From: Virgibacillus sp. NKC19-3
Lineage (GTDB): Bacteria; Bacillota; Bacilli; Bacillales; Amphibacillaceae
Length of the DNA: 64,000 nucleotides
Direction of reading: 5' to 3'
Assembly (NCBI RefSeq): GCF_019837165.1
Contig: NZ_JAGYHC010000001.1
Span: forward strand, 2,356,001 to 2,420,000
The translations under genes and the position numbers were made by a program. Under the pieces are notes generated by a model, which searched no databases, was not told the DNA's origin, and was given only the letters and a program-made list of their open reading frames with translations. Numbering within the stretch: position 1 is the stretch's first letter; the number at the start of each line of letters is the position of its first letter. Below, piece by piece: positions 60,074 through 64,000 of the stretch.

Positions 60074-60940
60074 TTAAAGAAATGTTTTTTTCGTTAATGC
60101 ATGTATAAACCGGTCCACCTGAGGTAATTCCCGAACTCCCTCCTGATAGCAGACCCACGTATCTCTTGTTATTTGTTTCCCATTAAGCTTTAATGAAATA
60201 TGTGGGTATTCTTCTTTCATGGAATCAGAAACACTTTCAGGTAATACGGCCATACCCAGCCCTTGTTTCATAAATTGCTTACAGGTTTCAATCTGATCAA
60301 CTGTAATGGTTTTCAACGGTTTTATTTTATCCTGATGGTAGTAAAGCCAATTATCCACAAGTTCATGCAAGCTATCGTCACTGCTAAACGAAATTAAAGG
60401 ACGCTCCTTCATTTTATTTTTCGGAAAAGGCTTTGTATCGAAAATATATAATGGATCATCAAATAAACGTACACAAGTACTTTCTTTCAACTTTTCCCCT
60501 CGAATAATACAAGCATGGTAGTTTTTATGATTACGTTTAATGTCTTCACTAATTCCTGTTACAAGATCGATAGCCACCTTTGGAAAAGCATCATTAAATT
60601 CACCGAGAATAGCCGGTAAAAAACGCTGACTAATAAGAGAAGAACAAGCGATTGATAAGGTACCCTTGACTTCTTCACTTGATGCTGCAAGCTCATTTTT
60701 AATTGCCTTTTCCTGTTCCATAATGGAGATGGCGTGGTTGATGATCATTTCTCCAGCAGGGGTTAACACGAGACGTTTTGGTGTTCGAATAAAGATGGTT
60801 TGTCCAAAGTATGCTTCTATATATTTTAATCGTTGTGTTATCGCAGGCTGTGAAATCAATATGTCTTTAGCTGTTCCACGAATGGTCCCAATCTCATTTA
60901 ATCTTATCAATAATACATAATCATCAATCTTCATTTTCAT
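60074..60940 (-). CDS. LysR-family transcriptional regulator
   Basis: 288-residue LysR-type regulator. N-terminal winged HTH about 4-62 (TIRGTAKDILISQPAITQRL), then the effector domain about 90-288 with FMKQGLGMAVLPESVSD. It is upstream of ohr in the same direction and divergent from a methyltransferase gene; either could be its target. Effector unknown. Confidence 0.9.
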   Translation of the reverse strand: MKMKIDDYVLLIRLNEIGTIRGTAKDILISQPAITQRLKYIEAYFGQTIFIRTPKRLVLTPAGEMIINHAISIMEQEKAIKNELAASSEEVKGTLSIACSSLISQRFLPAILGEFNDAFPKVAIDLVTGISEDIKRNHKNYHACIIRGEKLKESTCVRLFDDPLYIFDTKPFPKNKMKERPLISFSSDDSLHELVDNWLYYHQDKIKPLKTITVDQIETCKQFMKQGLGMAVLPESVSDSMKEEYPHISLKLNGKQITRDTWVCYQEGVRELPQVDRFIHALTKKTFL

Positions 60941-61044
60941 CTACCCCCTGCATGATAATATATGTTTATCACTTTTGATTATAAACGAATATTTTACTTA
61001 TTGCATCAGGGAGCATATAATAATATATGAAAAGAGGTGGCTTC

Positions 61045-61809
61045 ATGAAGGAAAAAGAAGACGTTCAACGTGTATTTTCAAAAAAGGCAGAGGCTTATGC
61101 GGCGAGTAGCACGCATTCCTCCGGAAGTGACCTGTCTTTATTAACGGAGTGGTTGAACCCACAATCTACAATGAATGTTATTGATATAGCAACAGGTGGA
61201 GGCCATGTGGCCAAACAACTGTCAACAGTCGTAAATCGAGTCATTGCCACAGATATAACCAAGGAAATGTTAGAAAATACAGCTTCCCATTTATCCTCTT
61301 TTACAAATATAGACTATGTCATTGCAGATGCAGAACAGTTACCTTTTTTGGATCACTCCTTTGATATTGCCACATGCCGAATTGCAGCACATCATTTTCC
61401 CAACCCTGTAACATTTATCAGTGAAGTGCACCGTGTATTAAAGCCGAATGGAAAATTTTTGCTGATCGATAATGTAGCTCCTGAAAAGGCGGAATTTGAT
61501 GATTTCTATAATACTTTAGAAAAAATGCGTGATTATAGCCATGTTCGCTCTTTGAAGATTTCTGAGTGGAAACAATTTCTACGTCAACATAACTTATCCA
61601 TTATAGATCAACAGGTAAGGAAGAAAACATTACCATATAAGTCATGGATTAATAGGACAATGGAAACGAAAGAAGGCATGGATCAAGTAAGCAATTTTAT
61701 TATAGATGCCCCCGAAGAATTACAACATTATTATCACGTAAAAATGAATGATGGAACAATTCAATCCTTTGCCATTGATGAATGGATGGTTCTATGTACA
61801 AAGAAATGA
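61045..61809 (+). CDS. Class I SAM-dependent methyltransferase (UbiE/YcgJ-like)
   Basis: 254-residue methyltransferase. SAM motif I is VIDIATGGGHVAKQL (about 40-55), then VIADAEQLPFLDHSFD and CRIAAHHFPNPVTF, and RVLKPNGKFLLIDNV, all typical of the Methyltransf_11 family. ATG 61045 follows AGAGGTGG; an in-frame ATG at 61027 lacks one. Substrate unknown. Convergent with pyrE. Confidence 0.85.
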   Translation: MKEKEDVQRVFSKKAEAYAASSTHSSGSDLSLLTEWLNPQSTMNVIDIATGGGHVAKQLSTVVNRVIATDITKEMLENTASHLSSFTNIDYVIADAEQLPFLDHSFDIATCRIAAHHFPNPVTFISEVHRVLKPNGKFLLIDNVAPEKAEFDDFYNTLEKMRDYSHVRSLKISEWKQFLRQHNLSIIDQQVRKKTLPYKSWINRTMETKEGMDQVSNFIIDAPEELQHYYHVKMNDGTIQSFAIDEWMVLCTKK

Positions 61810-61827
61810 CCTCTCATTGGTCATTTC
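61803..61827 (+). terminator. Terminator after methyltransferase gene
   Basis: GAAATGACC pairs exactly with GGTCATTTC around a 7-base loop, followed by TCTGT. It overlaps the methyltransferase stop codon region. The following 60 bp to pyrE hold GGGACAGGTTC-type sequence on the minus strand. Confidence 0.65.
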
Positions 61828-61885
61828 TCTGTACAACTCAAAGATTATCTTTTCATTATCTGACCTGAGACAAAGAACCTGTCCC

Positions 61886-62489
61886 TTATGTCCCTATCGC
61901 ATTTCGCCATGCTATTAATTCTCTTTTTTCCTTTTCTTTTATTTTACCATCCTCGGTTAAAGCATCTACTAATGGATCAAAGCCTGTAATTGTTTGAAAG
62001 GCTAATTTAGCATCGGAAAATTGTTGAATGGACTTCTGTAATCCGTACGTGAAAATGGCCAATACCCCGATCACTTCAGCTCCTTCATAGCGCAAGGCTT
62101 TTGTAGCATCAATAGATGAGGTTCCGGTAGAGATAAGGTCTTCAATCACAAGTACCTTTTGTCCTTTTGTAAGCATTCCTTCGATTTGGTTTTCTTTGCC
62201 ATGCGCTTTTGGTTTGGAACGAACATAAACCATTGGCAGATTCAGTCTGTCAGCAAGCCATGCTGCATGAGGGATGCCTGCAGTAGCACAACCTGCAATA
62301 ATATCAGGTTTCTTCTCCATTTTTTCGATCATTTGCATAAAGGCCTTTGAAATTTTATTACGTACCGCAGGATGAGACATGCTCAATCGATTATCACAAT
62401 AGATAGGCGATTTAATCCCTGAAGTCCATGTAAAGTATGCAGTTGTATTAATTTGTACAGCTTTAATAGCTAATAGTTCCCTGGCCAAT

Positions 62490-62506
<17 letters not shown>
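61886..62506 (-). CDS. pyrE: Orotate phosphoribosyltransferase
   Basis: Attaches PRPP ribose phosphate to orotate to form OMP. The PRPP loop is VLVIEDLISTGTSSIDATKAL, with YVRSKPKAHGKENQIEG upstream. Length 206. Overlaps the pyrF stop by 17 bases, so the two are coupled. Last gene of the pyrimidine operon in the window. Confidence 0.97.

Positions 62507-64000
<1,494 letters not shown>

Overview
The window is a 64 kb piece of a Bacillaceae (low-GC, endospore-forming Firmicute) chromosome. Gene order closely follows the Bacillus subtilis segment pyrD-pyrF-pyrE ... yloA/yloB/yloC-remA-gmk-rpoZ-coaBC-priA-fmt-rsmB-prpC-prkC-rsgA-rpe-thiN-spoVM-rpmB-yloU-fakA ... sdaAB-sdaAA-recG-fapR-plsX-fabDG-acpP-rnc-smc-ftsY-ylxM-ffh-rpsP-khpA-ylqD-rimM-trmD-rplS-lepB-rbgA-rnhB-sucCD-dprA-topA-xerC-hslVU-codY-rpsB-tsf-pyrH. 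Almost everything lies on the minus strand, so the window reads backwards relative to transcription. A tiny spoVM gene marks a spore former. The AT-rich sequence, acidic protein tails (S2, PrkC) and gene order suggest the Oceanobacillus/Virgibacillus group; that placement is inference.

Layout from the left: 0-7 kb holds pyrH (partial), tsf, rpsB, then a long non-coding gap, codY, hslU, hslV and xerC. 7-24.6 kb holds a small unknown gene, topA, dprA, the succinyl-CoA synthetase pair, rnhB, rbgA, signal peptidase, the rplS/trmD/rimM/ylqD/khpA/rpsP translation cluster, and the SRP genes ffh/ylxM/ftsY with smc. 24.7-33.1 kb holds a DUF1128 gene in opposite orientation, rnc, acpP, the FapR-controlled lipid operon, recG and the serine dehydratase pair. 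33.1-38.5 kb is an accessory insertion: a sarcosine/N-methyl-amino-acid oxidase, a divergent LysR regulator, a frameshifted HbpS/GlcG-like gene and a frameshifted AzgA-type purine permease. 38.5-55 kb returns to the conserved backbone (fakA to yloC), followed by a P-type Ca2+ ATPase and divergent rqcH. 59.5-61.8 kb holds an Ohr protein, a LysR regulator and a methyltransferase, and the right edge carries pyrE, pyrF and the 3' part of pyrD.

The most informative departures from the usual order are genes that are missing from their normal slots (fla/che operon, trmFO, rlmN, def, ylqGH), the 5.4 kb insertion between fakA and sdaAB, three single-base frameshifts within 2.5 kb at that insertion (two of them in runs of four G), and a family of diverged non-coding repeats with copies near 33.3, 36.7 and 52.6 kb. 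A second short motif follows directly after the stop codons of ffh and rpoZ.

Promoters with 17-base spacers are visible for xerC, topA, sucCD, rplS, rpsP, rpsB, fapR and the permease, and a FapR operator sits at the start of the lipid operon. No tRNA, rRNA, CRISPR array, prophage or complete insertion sequence was seen. I found no clear candidate for a wholly new biological system; the repeats and the accessory insertion are the best places to look.
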